From NCBI GenBank assembly GCA_017303875.1, contig JAFLBP010000002.1, positions 124,001-188,000 on the forward strand: a stretch of 64,000 nucleotides of DNA, given 5' to 3'. Of the stretch, positions 26,603 to 35,300 are shown in pieces. The position numbers and the translations under genes were made by a program. The DNA is from Chitinophagales bacterium (GTDB lineage: Bacteria > Bacteroidota > Bacteroidia > Chitinophagales > Saprospiraceae). A model generated the notes under the pieces. That model searched no databases and was not told where the DNA came from. It saw only the letters and a program-made list of their open reading frames with translations. The stretch's first letter is position 1, and every line of letters starts with the position of its first letter.

Positions 26603-26744
26603 TCGGGGAAAATTATTTGCGAAAAGTGCTTGTGGAATATAAATATGTACTACATTAGCGCCATTAACACTTCATTTAATCCCTCAGGCACAAAGTATTG
26701 TGACAGGAGAGCAGGTTTCGGAAACAAATTACACACACCGCTGG

Positions 26745-27029
26745 ATGAGACAGTTACAATCAATCGCAATTCACCCCGAAATCCAGGATGGCGCACCCGT
26801 ATTCTGTGGCACTTCGATACGCATTGAAACATTTTATGATTTCACGCGCATCGGCGTTTCGATTAGCGAATTTCTTCAGGAGTTTCCATCGCTTACCCGC
26901 GATCAGGTAAACGACGTATATGAGTTGATGCAATTGCAACTAACGCCCGATCATATCCGGGAGATTATGTTGGCCAGCATTGGTCGCTCACTTCCGCTTG
27001 AGGCGCGTCAAATTACCGCAGCTGCTTAG
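26745..27029 (+). CDS. DUF433 family protein
   Basis: A 94-residue protein with QSIAIHPEIQDGAPVFCGTS and the winged-helix part EFLQEFPSLTRDQVNDVYELM, both typical of DUF433. Family members are often antitoxins paired with PIN-like DUF5615 toxins. A GTG at 26700 would add 15 residues; the ATG at 26745 sits directly before the conserved region and is preferred. No full toxin follows, only a six-codon reading frame at 27039 that starts like DUF5615 (see findings). Confidence 0.8.
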   Translation: MRQLQSIAIHPEIQDGAPVFCGTSIRIETFYDFTRIGVSISEFLQEFPSLTRDQVNDVYELMQLQLTPDHIREIMLASIGRSLPLEARQITAAA

Positions 27030-27159
27030 CTCACCGCTATGCGACTGCTCGTCAATTAACGCCCTCAGGTAGTACCCCACGTCTTATTTGTTGTACTTCG
27101 AGGCAGTGCTTCGAGACACTTTATCCGTGCAACTCCAACAACCATTAGCACCACCACAC

Positions 27160-27203
27160 GAAATCTCTGCCGCGAGTAAATCTCCGGCAGAGATTTCTTT
27201 TTT
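27160..27203 (+). terminator. Intrinsic terminator
   Basis: A perfect 13-base stem (GAAATCTCTGCCG at 27160-27172 with its complement at 27185-27197), a 12-base loop and six T residues. It probably ends transcripts from the DUF433 module. It lies 20 bases before the AGGAGG-preceded TTG of the next gene. Confidence 0.8.
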
Positions 27204-27222
27204 CCCGCAGGAGGCCCGCATC

Positions 27223-28320
27223 TTGCTGGTAGCCAACTCTGCATGGAACCTTTGGAACTTCCGGCGCTCCCTGTTCCAGCAATTACAAATACTGGGTTGC
27301 CGGGTAATTACCGCAGCTCCTGCTGATGATTTCTCTGCGCATTTATCCCATTTCATCGCATTGCGGCACCTTTCCCGGAAGAGCTTGTCGCCCCTGAGCA
27401 ACTTGCGCACCCTCGGAGAATTGATTCGGGTATTGCGCAGTCAAAAGCCCGGACTGGCAGTTTTTTATACCATCAAGCCCAATATTTTCGGCGCTTGGGC
27501 GGCGCGTCTGAGTGGCGTGCCCAGTGTGGCGGTTATTGAAGGGCTTGGTTATACGGCGCGGGCGCATCCGCTTCTGCGCCGAATGATTTTCAGGCTCTAC
27601 CGCTCAGCCCTGAGCCATAGCCGAAAAGTCATTTTTCTAAATCACGACGACCAGGCTGAGTTCCTGTACCACCGAATGGTAACTCCAGGCAAAACACTGG
27701 TTATCAAAGGTGTAGGGGTTGATACCGAGTATTTCAAACCGGGAATTTTCCCGGCAGGCGCCAATGTCGGCGATACTTTTTTATTTATCGGCCGATTGTT
27801 GCACGACAAAGGAATCCGGGAGTTTGTTCGTGCCGCAAGCCTTATTAAACAGGTTTATCCAGCTGCCCGGTTCCAGATTCTTGGCGGATTGGATGAAGAT
27901 AATCCGGCGTCCATTGCTGCCGGAGAGCTGTCGGCTTGGCTGGATGAAGCCGTGGTGGAATACCTCGGTCAGACCGACGATGTACGCCCCTACATTGCCG
28001 CTGCCGATGCGGTGGTGCTGCCTTCTTACCGCGAGGGTATGCCCCGGGTGTTGCTGGAAGGCATGGCGATGGGCAAGCCGGTAATTACTACCGATTCAGT
28101 TGGTTGTCGCGACACGGTGGATGAGGGAGAAAATGGCTTTATAATACCTTCGGAAAACAGTGAAGCGCTTCGTCAGGCCCTCCTGCGATTTCTGCAATTA
28201 AACCCGGAGGATCGGGCTGAAATGGGCCGAAAAAGTCGGGAAAAAGCCTTGCGGGAGTTTAGCAATGAAGCGGTACTGCGCCAATATATACGGGTATTTT
28301 GGGAGTGTGGGCGTTTTTAA
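27223..28320 (+). CDS. GT4 glycosyltransferase (PglA/CapM-like)
   Basis: A GT-B enzyme with LVANSAWNLWNFRRSL at the N-terminus, FYTIKPNIFGAWAARLSGVP, VIEGLGYTARAHP, FIGRLLHDKGIREFVRAA and PSYREGMPRVLLE (E-x7-E). This pattern matches transferases acting on undecaprenyl-linked sugars such as PglA. The frame is open back to a TTG at 27088, but that leader crosses a strong terminator hairpin and is not family-like. The TTG at 27223 has AGGAGG eight bases upstream and is preferred, although it trims the first beta strand by about three residues. The start remains uncertain. Confidence 0.85.
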   Translation: MLVANSAWNLWNFRRSLFQQLQILGCRVITAAPADDFSAHLSHFIALRHLSRKSLSPLSNLRTLGELIRVLRSQKPGLAVFYTIKPNIFGAWAARLSGVPSVAVIEGLGYTARAHPLLRRMIFRLYRSALSHSRKVIFLNHDDQAEFLYHRMVTPGKTLVIKGVGVDTEYFKPGIFPAGANVGDTFLFIGRLLHDKGIREFVRAASLIKQVYPAARFQILGGLDEDNPASIAAGELSAWLDEAVVEYLGQTDDVRPYIAAADAVVLPSYREGMPRVLLEGMAMGKPVITTDSVGCRDTVDEGENGFIIPSENSEALRQALLRFLQLNPEDRAEMGRKSREKALREFSNEAVLRQYIRVFWECGRF

Positions 28321-28333
28321 AATATTGTTTAGC

Positions 28334-28489
28334 GCATGTTCGGGAATTCATGATCGCGCGAAAGCGAGCAAATTTAATGCTGAACAAGGCGGTTTTCACA
28401 GGCGTAGCCGGCAGCTACGACGAAGAAAACCAACGCAGTGCAGCAGGAAATTTGCCGCTTGCAGCCGATTGATGGATTCCCGAACATGC
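28334..28489. repeat. Long imperfect hairpin with GCATGTTCGGGAATYCAT arms
   Basis: Arms 28334-28351 and 28472-28489 match at 17 of 18 bases. Pairing continues inward through GCGAGCAAATTT and AAATTTGCCGCTTGC, then GGTTTTC and GAAAACC, to a centre containing GTAGCCGGCAGCTAC. The whole 206-base gap between the GT4 and GT2 genes is this element. Confidence 0.85.
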
Positions 28490-28526
28490 TCTTAGTCAAA
28501 TATACCCGAAAAAGAAAATCTGATTA

Positions 28527-29219
28527 ATGCGCGATACAGCAGCAGTTCTGGTAATTGTTCCCGCCTATAATGAAGCGCCGGAAACACTGAGTTCGGTGCT
28601 GCGGAGTCTGCGTGCGGCGGATTATCCGGTACTCTTGGTCGATGATGGTTCTGTACCATCCTGTGCAGATCTTGCTGCGCAATGCGGTTGCAGCTATCTG
28701 GCGCATCCCCGAAATCTGGGGCAAGGCGCGGCCCTGCGCACCGGTATGAACTATGCGGTGCATGCAGCGCAAGTGGAATATGTGGTGCATTTTGATGCCG
28801 ACGGGCAACATCAGGTTGCCGATCTGCCGGATTTACTCGCGCCCCTGCGCGCGGATGAAGCGGATGTGGTACTGGGATCGCGTTTTTTGTTGCCGGATCC
28901 GGAAACCCCTTTGCTGAAACGATACTTGCTCAAGGGCGGGCGTTTGTTTCACGGATTGTTGTTGGGCATGTGGCTCAGCGACGCGCATTGCGGCTTGCGG
29001 GCTTTAAACCGGCGGGCATTTGCGGCAATACAATTAGAGGAAAATCGGATGGCACACGCCAGTGAAATACTGATGGAAATACGGCGACATCAATTGCGCT
29101 GGATGGAAGTGCCGGTTCGCATTACTTACTCCGAATATGCGGTAAAAAAAGGGCAATCCGCCTGGAAAGCCCTGCCAATTGCCTGGCGGGTGTTGTGTAT
29201 GTGCATTGGGAGAAAATAA
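28527..29219 (+). CDS. GT2 glycosyltransferase (polyprenyl-phosphate sugar transferase-like)
   Basis: A 230-residue GT-A enzyme. VLVIVPAYNEAPETLSSVL, VLLVDDGSVPSC, NLGQGAALRTGMNYA and VHFDADGQHQVADLPDLL are the standard motifs of dolichyl/polyprenyl-phosphate mannose synthase-like proteins. It lacks the C-terminal membrane anchor of some relatives. It is followed 15 bases later by a multi-spanning protein, so it may charge a lipid carrier used by that protein; this is inference. Confidence 0.87.
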   Translation: MRDTAAVLVIVPAYNEAPETLSSVLRSLRAADYPVLLVDDGSVPSCADLAAQCGCSYLAHPRNLGQGAALRTGMNYAVHAAQVEYVVHFDADGQHQVADLPDLLAPLRADEADVVLGSRFLLPDPETPLLKRYLLKGGRLFHGLLLGMWLSDAHCGLRALNRRAFAAIQLEENRMAHASEILMEIRRHQLRWMEVPVRITYSEYAVKKGQSAWKALPIAWRVLCMCIGRK

Positions 29220-29234
29220 AATGCGGAAAAAATA

Positions 29235-30719
29235 TTGAATTTGAATCACTTGTTTGAAATAAAGCACGGAAAATGCCTGCGTGTGGGCGTTTGGGTAGGA
29301 GCTTTGGGTGCCTTGCTGCCTTTTTTGTGCTTATGTGCTTACAACCATCCGCTGGGCATCCATGAATGGGACTGGATCAGCAACCATGCCGGCGAGTTGG
29401 ATCATTTGTCGTTTTGGGAGCAACAGGCTTATTGGTATAACAGCACGATGGGGCGATTTGCCAGCACCGCCTTGTTGTCGCTCACACATTATTGGTATAG
29501 TTTACCGCGTTTTCAGGCGTTTTTCGCAGTTATGCTACTCTTATTCACGGGTTCTTTGCTGTTTTTTTTCAGAAAAATAGTGCCTGCCACTTCCGGGAGC
29601 TGGTCGGCGTTGCCGGCAATGGGCTTGCTTTGGGCCTATTTGTTCAACCTCAGTGACATCTATGATTCTATATATCGTTTTTCGGGCGTGCTGACTTATC
29701 AGATTGGGTTGATCGGAGCGCTGTTTTGTGTCGGGTGGCTGACGCAACTCTTGCGTGAGGGGTTTCGCCCTTTCGCTTTTATTGGACTGATTATCAGTGG
29801 TTTATTAGCTGTTGGCAGCAATGAAATCACCTTGATTTTGCTTGCGCTGGTATTTGCCTGTGTGTTGTTTTATCGGGTAATGGATCGGCAAAAGCTGCCG
29901 CTTTGGTTTTGGGCGGCGGGAAGTATCCTGGGGGCAGGCGCGGTGGCGGCCCTGTTGGCGCCGGGAAATTTTGCGCGCATGAATGAATACGGAGCGGTGC
30001 TTGGGATGGGTAAATTTATTTTCCTGACTGCGGCGAGTTCAGGTTTTTTATACGTGAAATGGCTGGGGCAGGGCCTGTTGCTGCCTTTATTGTTTTTGTA
30101 TTTGCCTTTGGGTATGTATTGGCGTGAAAAATGGGGCAAAACAGCGTTGTTTTCCTCGCCGGGGCGTTGGTTCTGGCCTACAATATGGAGTGTTCCGCTT
30201 TGTCTGGCGCCAATGATTTGGTCGGCGCGGGGCGCAACTTTTCCGGAGCGTGTGGTTGACTTGCTGTACGTGCCTTTTGCCATAGGAGCATTTGGATTTG
30301 TACAGGCATGCATAAATAAACGCCCTGATTATTTTCAGTGGGTAAAAAAAATGCCTGCTTTGGTGTTTGGTGTTTTGTTGCTGGTTCTGATTGGCAACAC
30401 TTTTTTGGGGGGCCTTGAAATTGACAGAAACCATAAAAATTACAGCAACTCTCTCGAACTCTTGCAGGTAGACGCCAAGCCCGGGCAAGCACTGAAATGT
30501 CTGCTTGACGGAACGGCAACGCGTTATGATGCCGAGGTGAAAATACAATATGAATTAGTGGAAAATACCGCGCGGGATACCTGTTGGGTTCCCAAACCTG
30601 CTGTTTTTCCGAAGCCCTTGTACGATAGCTTGTCGGATCGGCGGCATGAAATCGGGGAAATGTTTATGGGAAAAGTCTTGGGTAAAAAACAGGTGAAAAT
30701 CATATTCTATACAAGGTAA
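29235..30719 (+). CDS. Multi-spanning membrane protein (DUF6056-like)
   Basis: A 494-residue protein with about 10-11 membrane segments and a soluble C-terminal part. NHPLGIHEWDWISNH near residues 38-52 and WYNSTMGRFASTALLSL near 68-84 resemble the first periplasmic loop of DUF6056/GtrC-like polymer-modifying proteins, in which acidic residues would contact lipid-linked sugar. Start TTG at 29235, close to the preceding GT2 stop. It probably glycosylates or modifies surface glycan using a lipid-linked donor. A terminator follows, closing the locus. Confidence 0.6.
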   Translation: MNLNHLFEIKHGKCLRVGVWVGALGALLPFLCLCAYNHPLGIHEWDWISNHAGELDHLSFWEQQAYWYNSTMGRFASTALLSLTHYWYSLPRFQAFFAVMLLLFTGSLLFFFRKIVPATSGSWSALPAMGLLWAYLFNLSDIYDSIYRFSGVLTYQIGLIGALFCVGWLTQLLREGFRPFAFIGLIISGLLAVGSNEITLILLALVFACVLFYRVMDRQKLPLWFWAAGSILGAGAVAALLAPGNFARMNEYGAVLGMGKFIFLTAASSGFLYVKWLGQGLLLPLLFLYLPLGMYWREKWGKTALFSSPGRWFWPTIWSVPLCLAPMIWSARGATFPERVVDLLYVPFAIGAFGFVQACINKRPDYFQWVKKMPALVFGVLLLVLIGNTFLGGLEIDRNHKNYSNSLELLQVDAKPGQALKCLLDGTATRYDAEVKIQYELVENTARDTCWVPKPAVFPKPLYDSLSDRRHEIGEMFMGKVLGKKQVKIIFYTR

Positions 30720-30737
30720 ATACCTGTAAATCAGGGC

Positions 30738-30784
30738 AAAAAGCCATGATGCGCAATACAATCGCCTCATGGCTTTTTTATTTT
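30738..30784 (+). terminator. Intrinsic terminator closing the glycan locus
   Basis: A 12-base stem, AAAAAGCCATGA with TCATGGCTTTTT, an internal CGC pair and a T-rich tail, 18 bases after the membrane protein stop. Confidence 0.75.
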
Positions 30785-30806
30785 AAATAAAATTGTTTTA
30801 AATTGT

Positions 30807-30814
30807 TATATTTG
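30807..30814 (+). promoter_or_regulatory. Putative -7 element (TATATTTG)
   Basis: Matches TAnnTTTG, 43 bases before the ATG of the small 71-residue gene. No well-spaced -33 TTG. Confidence 0.45.
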
Positions 30815-30857
30815 CCTGACTTCTGCATCCAGTACCTTCAAACAAAAACTAAAGCAT

Positions 30858-31073
30858 ATGAACGCTGCCGAAATACAACAACATCCAGAAGTAAAGTCAA
30901 TTCTGGAAGAACTTTACGAACAAGGCATGGAAAAGGGTATGGAAAAGGGTATGGAAAAACTACTGAGCGCCTTTATCCGAAACAATCCGGCAATGAGCGA
31001 CAAACAAATCGCACAGGCGATGGAAGTCGAAGTGCATTTTGTTGCTTCGGTTCGTAAAAAACTAAAAGAATAA
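30858..31073 (+). CDS. Small protein with EKGM repeats and a putative HTH tail
   Basis: A 71-residue protein. QGMEKGMEKGMEKLL is a repeat of the GMEK unit, encoded by three tandem copies of GGYATGGAAAAG. The end, MSDKQIAQAMEVEVHFVASVRKKL, looks like a short helix-turn-helix and resembles the C-terminal tail of Rpn/PD-(D/E)XK transposase-like proteins such as the one at 61090 (compare DKDISDFTGLAEEEINQL). It may be the detached tail of such a gene or a small protein of its own. It has a plausible promoter. Confidence 0.55.
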   Translation: MNAAEIQQHPEVKSILEELYEQGMEKGMEKGMEKLLSAFIRNNPAMSDKQIAQAMEVEVHFVASVRKKLKE

Positions 31074-31083
31074 CACCAGCATT

Positions 31084-31149
31084 GTTATCAGTGAACAATT
31101 AACTGATAACTGTTCACTGATAACTGATAACTGATAACTGATAACTGAA
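31084..31149. repeat. TGATAAC heptanucleotide array with hairpin
   Basis: GTTATCAGTGAACA (31084-31097) pairs perfectly with TGTTCACTGATAAC (31111-31124); four more TGATAAC units follow at period 7. It fills the gap between two converging genes and could stop transcription from both. Confidence 0.85.
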
Positions 31150-31150
31150 C

Positions 31151-32086
31151 TCACGCGCCTGTAAACAGCGCAGCAATAGACTTGTGTTCTACCGTATTAC
31201 GAATGGCTTGCGAAAACAGTCCGGCAGTACTCAATACCTGTACTTTGGGCGACTCATGCATCAGCGGAATAGTGTCGCAAACGATCAACGACTCTAAACG
31301 TGAGTTGGCCAGGTTTTCATAGGCTTTTCCGGAAAGCACCGGATGCGTACAAAGGGCGCGTACAGAACGAGCGCCTTTTTCCATAATCACATCAGCGGCT
31401 TTACAAAGCGTTCCGGCTGTATCCACCAAGTCATCTACCAGAATAACATCGGCGCCTTTCACCTCGCCGATTACCGTCATGGAGGCCACTTCATTGGCAC
31501 GAGTGCGGTATTTATCGCAAATCACCAGATCGCGTTTGAAATGGTTGGAATACGCGCGGGTGCGTTTTACACCGCCTACGTCGGGACTTGCAAAAACCAC
31601 ATTCGACATATCCTGGGTTTTCAGGTAATCGAAGTAGATGGCTTCCGAGCGCAGGTGATCCACCGGAATATCAAAGAATCCCTGAATCTGATCGGCGTGA
31701 AAATCCATCGTCATGATGCGGTTGGCGCCGGCAGAAGTGAGGAGGTTGGCAATCAGCTTGGCACTGATCGGCACACGTGGTTTGTCTTTCCGATCCTGGC
31801 GCGCATAACCAAAATAGGGTATTACAGCAGTAATATAGCCTGCCGAGGCGCGTTTGGCGGTGTCAATCCAAAGCAACAGCTCCATGAGGTTATCATGTGG
31901 CTGACAAGTACTTTGAATAAAAAAGGTTGAGGTACCGCGTACACTTTCATTGATAATGGTTTGCATTTCACCATCAGAGAAACGAAAGAGCGAGGTGTCG
32001 CTAAGCGCGAGTTTGTATTCGGCAGCAATAGCAGAGGCCAGCGCTTTAGAAGCGGAGCAGGCAAAAAGTTTGACTTCGCGATCCAT
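31151..32086 (-). CDS. prs: Ribose-phosphate pyrophosphokinase
   Basis: A 311-residue enzyme making PRPP from ribose-5-phosphate and ATP. FSDGEMQTIINESVRG, YARQDRKDKPR, SPDVGGVKRTRAYS and the PRPP loop VDDLVDTAGTLCKAA are all present. Length matches class I enzymes. A housekeeping gene, transcribed toward the glycan locus and separated from it by the TGATAAC array. Confidence 0.96.
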   Translation of the reverse strand: MDREVKLFACSASKALASAIAAEYKLALSDTSLFRFSDGEMQTIINESVRGTSTFFIQSTCQPHDNLMELLLWIDTAKRASAGYITAVIPYFGYARQDRKDKPRVPISAKLIANLLTSAGANRIMTMDFHADQIQGFFDIPVDHLRSEAIYFDYLKTQDMSNVVFASPDVGGVKRTRAYSNHFKRDLVICDKYRTRANEVASMTVIGEVKGADVILVDDLVDTAGTLCKAADVIMEKGARSVRALCTHPVLSGKAYENLANSRLESLIVCDTIPLMHESPKVQVLSTAGLFSQAIRNTVEHKSIAALFTGA

Positions 32087-32125
32087 GGAATGATCTGGAA
32101 AAAAGTGAAAAGGTCAGGAAAGACA

Positions 32126-32133
32126 CAAAGGTA
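32126..32133 (-). promoter_or_regulatory. Putative -7 element of prs (TACCTTTG)
   Basis: Read on the minus strand, TACCTTTG lies 39 bases before the prs ATG and matches TAnnTTTG. No TTG at the ideal spacing. Confidence 0.5.
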
Positions 32134-32348
32134 CACAAGGCCGCCAAACCTGTTTGAATCAAATGTAATTTACCTGAAAAATTAACCTTAAAGCTTTTCC
32201 TGGTTTACGGCAATGACACCAAACACCGTTCGGAAATGCAAATTTTGTCAAATGTCACATTAAACCGATACAAACGTCCTGCTGTTTCTATCTTAGCGCC
32301 CCCAATCTTTCCTGCGTTTAACATTTCAAACTTATTTCTGCCACAAAC

Positions 32349-35300
32349 ATGATCCGAACTCCTTACTTTTTGAGGCTGGGCACGATGCTTTCCCTGCTTT
32401 TGATCGCATCCCTCGCTTTCAGCCAGGAAGCCCGTGACAAAGCGCTGCGTTTCCTGCGCGAAAATCCGGCCCGCTTTAATCTCAGTCCTGCCGATGTGGC
32501 AGATGTCAAAATCATCCGTGAGTATACTTCCGAGCATAATGGCATCACACACGTATGGTTTCAACAACAACACCTCGGTATTCCGCTGTATAATGGTCTG
32601 TTCGCCCTGTATGTCACCAAATCCGGTGAAGTATTACACCGCGGCCACCGTTTCCAGCCTGATCTCGGACGGAAAGTGAACACGACCATGCCTTCACTTT
32701 CGGCACGCCAGGCACTCGAAATTGCCGTCAATGAACTTGGGTTCTCCGGATTCAGCATTCCGGCCCTCAAAACTAAAACCAATGACCGCAACCTCATTTT
32801 TGAAGGCGGTGCTATCTCCAGAGGCGATATCCCTGTCTCCGCGACTTATGAAGCCACTGAAAAAGGTACAATCCGGCTCGCATGGAGTATGATGATCGAT
32901 CAGGCCAATACCTCCGACTACTGGATCCTTAATGTTGATGCCCAAACCGGCAAAATCATTGGCCGTCAAAACCTCACCGTTTATTGCCAGGCCGGTCACC
33001 CGCACCGCCTCGGCGAAGATGCCGACCAATGTGATGGCCTGAACCATGATAGCCCGGATCCGGCGCCACCGGCAGCACCGCCGGCAGCAGCAGAATCCTA
33101 CCGCGTATTCGCATGGCCCCTCGAAAGCCCCGCACACGGCGCGCGCACCTTAGAAGTTAATCCGGCCGACGCCGTGGCGTCTCCTTTTGGCTGGCACGAC
33201 GTAAACGGACAAGCAGGCGCCGAGTACACCTACAGCCGCGGTAACAATACCTGGGCTTTCGACGACTCTTCGAACGACAACACCCCCGCTGTTGGTGAAT
33301 CCATTGACGGTGGCCCTACCTATACTTTTGACTTCCCCTTTAACCCCGACGCCGAGCCGATCGACAACCTCCCGGCAGCCATTACTAACCTTTTTTATAC
33401 CACTAACAAAATGCACGATGTTACCTATCGCCTCGGATTCAATGAGGGTGCCGGTAATTTCCAAACGCGCAACTACAGTGGTCAGGGCGTAGGCAATGAT
33501 GCCGTACTGGCGCAAGCACTCGACGGCAGCGGCGAAAACAACGCCAACTTCGCCACCCCACCCGACGGCAGCCCCGGTCGTATGCAAATGTACACCTGGA
33601 CCCGCCAGGGCGGCAGAATCGTAACCGTTAACGCCCCCGGCGCCATCCTGGGTTCTTATAATGGCCGTACTACCGACAACTGGGGCAAACCCATTACAAC
33701 CACACCCGTTACAGGCGATGTAGTGCTCATCAATGACGGCAGTGCCGACCCTACACTCGGCTGTTTCGACGCAGTTGACGACCTTAGTGGTAAAATTGCA
33801 ATGATCGATCGCGGCGAATGTGAATTCGGTGCAAAAGCCCTCAAAGCCCAGCAGGCCGGCGCCATCGGTTGTATTATCTGCAACTTTGAAAACAGTACCA
33901 TCCTCATGGGCCCGGGAGCTGTCGGCGGACAAGTAACCATCCCCGTCGTTATGATGGAGAAAAAAGACTGCGACTTGCTGCGTCAATACGCCGGTGTCAA
34001 TCTCAATATCAGCCTCGTTACGCCGCCGGTATCCGGCCCGAATAACCTCGACGGCTCTTTTGATAACGGTATTATTAACCACGAATACGGCCACGGCGTG
34101 AGCAATCGCCTTACCGGAAACGGCTTCAGCTGCCTCGGCAATTTAGAGCAAATGGGCGAGGGCTGGTCAGATTGGTTTACACTTGTCAATGGTGTGCGCG
34201 CAGGCGACGTAGCGGCACAACGCCGCGGTGTCGGTACCTTTGTAATGCGCCAAAACAACGACGGCGTGGGTATCCGCCGTTACCCCTACTCTACCGACAT
34301 GAGCATTAACCCGCTCACTTACGGTTCCGTAGCTCAAACCCCCGACACCTCCCAAGTACACCCGCGTGGTGAAGTATGGGCCGCCGTTACCTGGGATCTC
34401 TACTGGGCCATGGTTGCCAAATATGGCTACGATGCCGACCTGAACAATACCAACAGCGGCAACTTCCGCGCCATGCGCTTAGTTGTTGACGGATTGAGCT
34501 TCCAACCCTGTTCTCCCGGCTTTATCGATGGCCGTGACGGTATTATGATGGCTGATATGGCCAACTACGCTGGCGTCGACACCTGCCTCATCATGGATGT
34601 ATTCGCCCGTCGCGGCATGGGCATTAACGCCGATCAAGGCTCCCCCCTGAATGCAGGCGATGGCATTGAGAACTTCGACCCGATTCCGACTTGCGTCAAA
34701 GAATTGAAAATTTCAAAAGTTTGCACGCCGACAATCAATCCGGGCGAAGAAGCAGAATTCACCATTACCATCACCAACCACAAAGACGAAACCGCAGCCT
34801 CTGTGGTACTGAGTGATATCATCCCCGACGATCTGACCTTTATTTCCGCCAGCAATGGCGGCACTTTTGCCAACAATCAGGTAAGCTGGAACCTCGGCAA
34901 CATGCCAACGCTCGACGTAAAAACCGTTACGTATAAAGTCCGCTTCGCTGCCGGCGCCGGCTCCACACGTATCTTCCGCGATTCGATGGACACCAACGAC
35001 AACTGGCTGGCACTCTTCACGGAAGGCGAATCTGCGTTTGATCTGCAATCTACTACTGTAAAAGTCGGACAAAAAGCCTGGTTTGCTCCGGCAGGAATTA
35101 CGGTCACCGACATGACCCTGGAATATTTCGTCGACCCGATCCAAGTGAGCGGTACGCAACCGGTGTTGCGCTTCTGGCATAACTATAACACCGAAAAATC
35201 AGCCGATGCCGGGTTCCTCGAAATCCGCATCGATGGGGAACAAGCCTGGCGTCGTCCTGCTGCCACTAAAGTTTTCCGCGGCGAATACACCGGCAATGTA

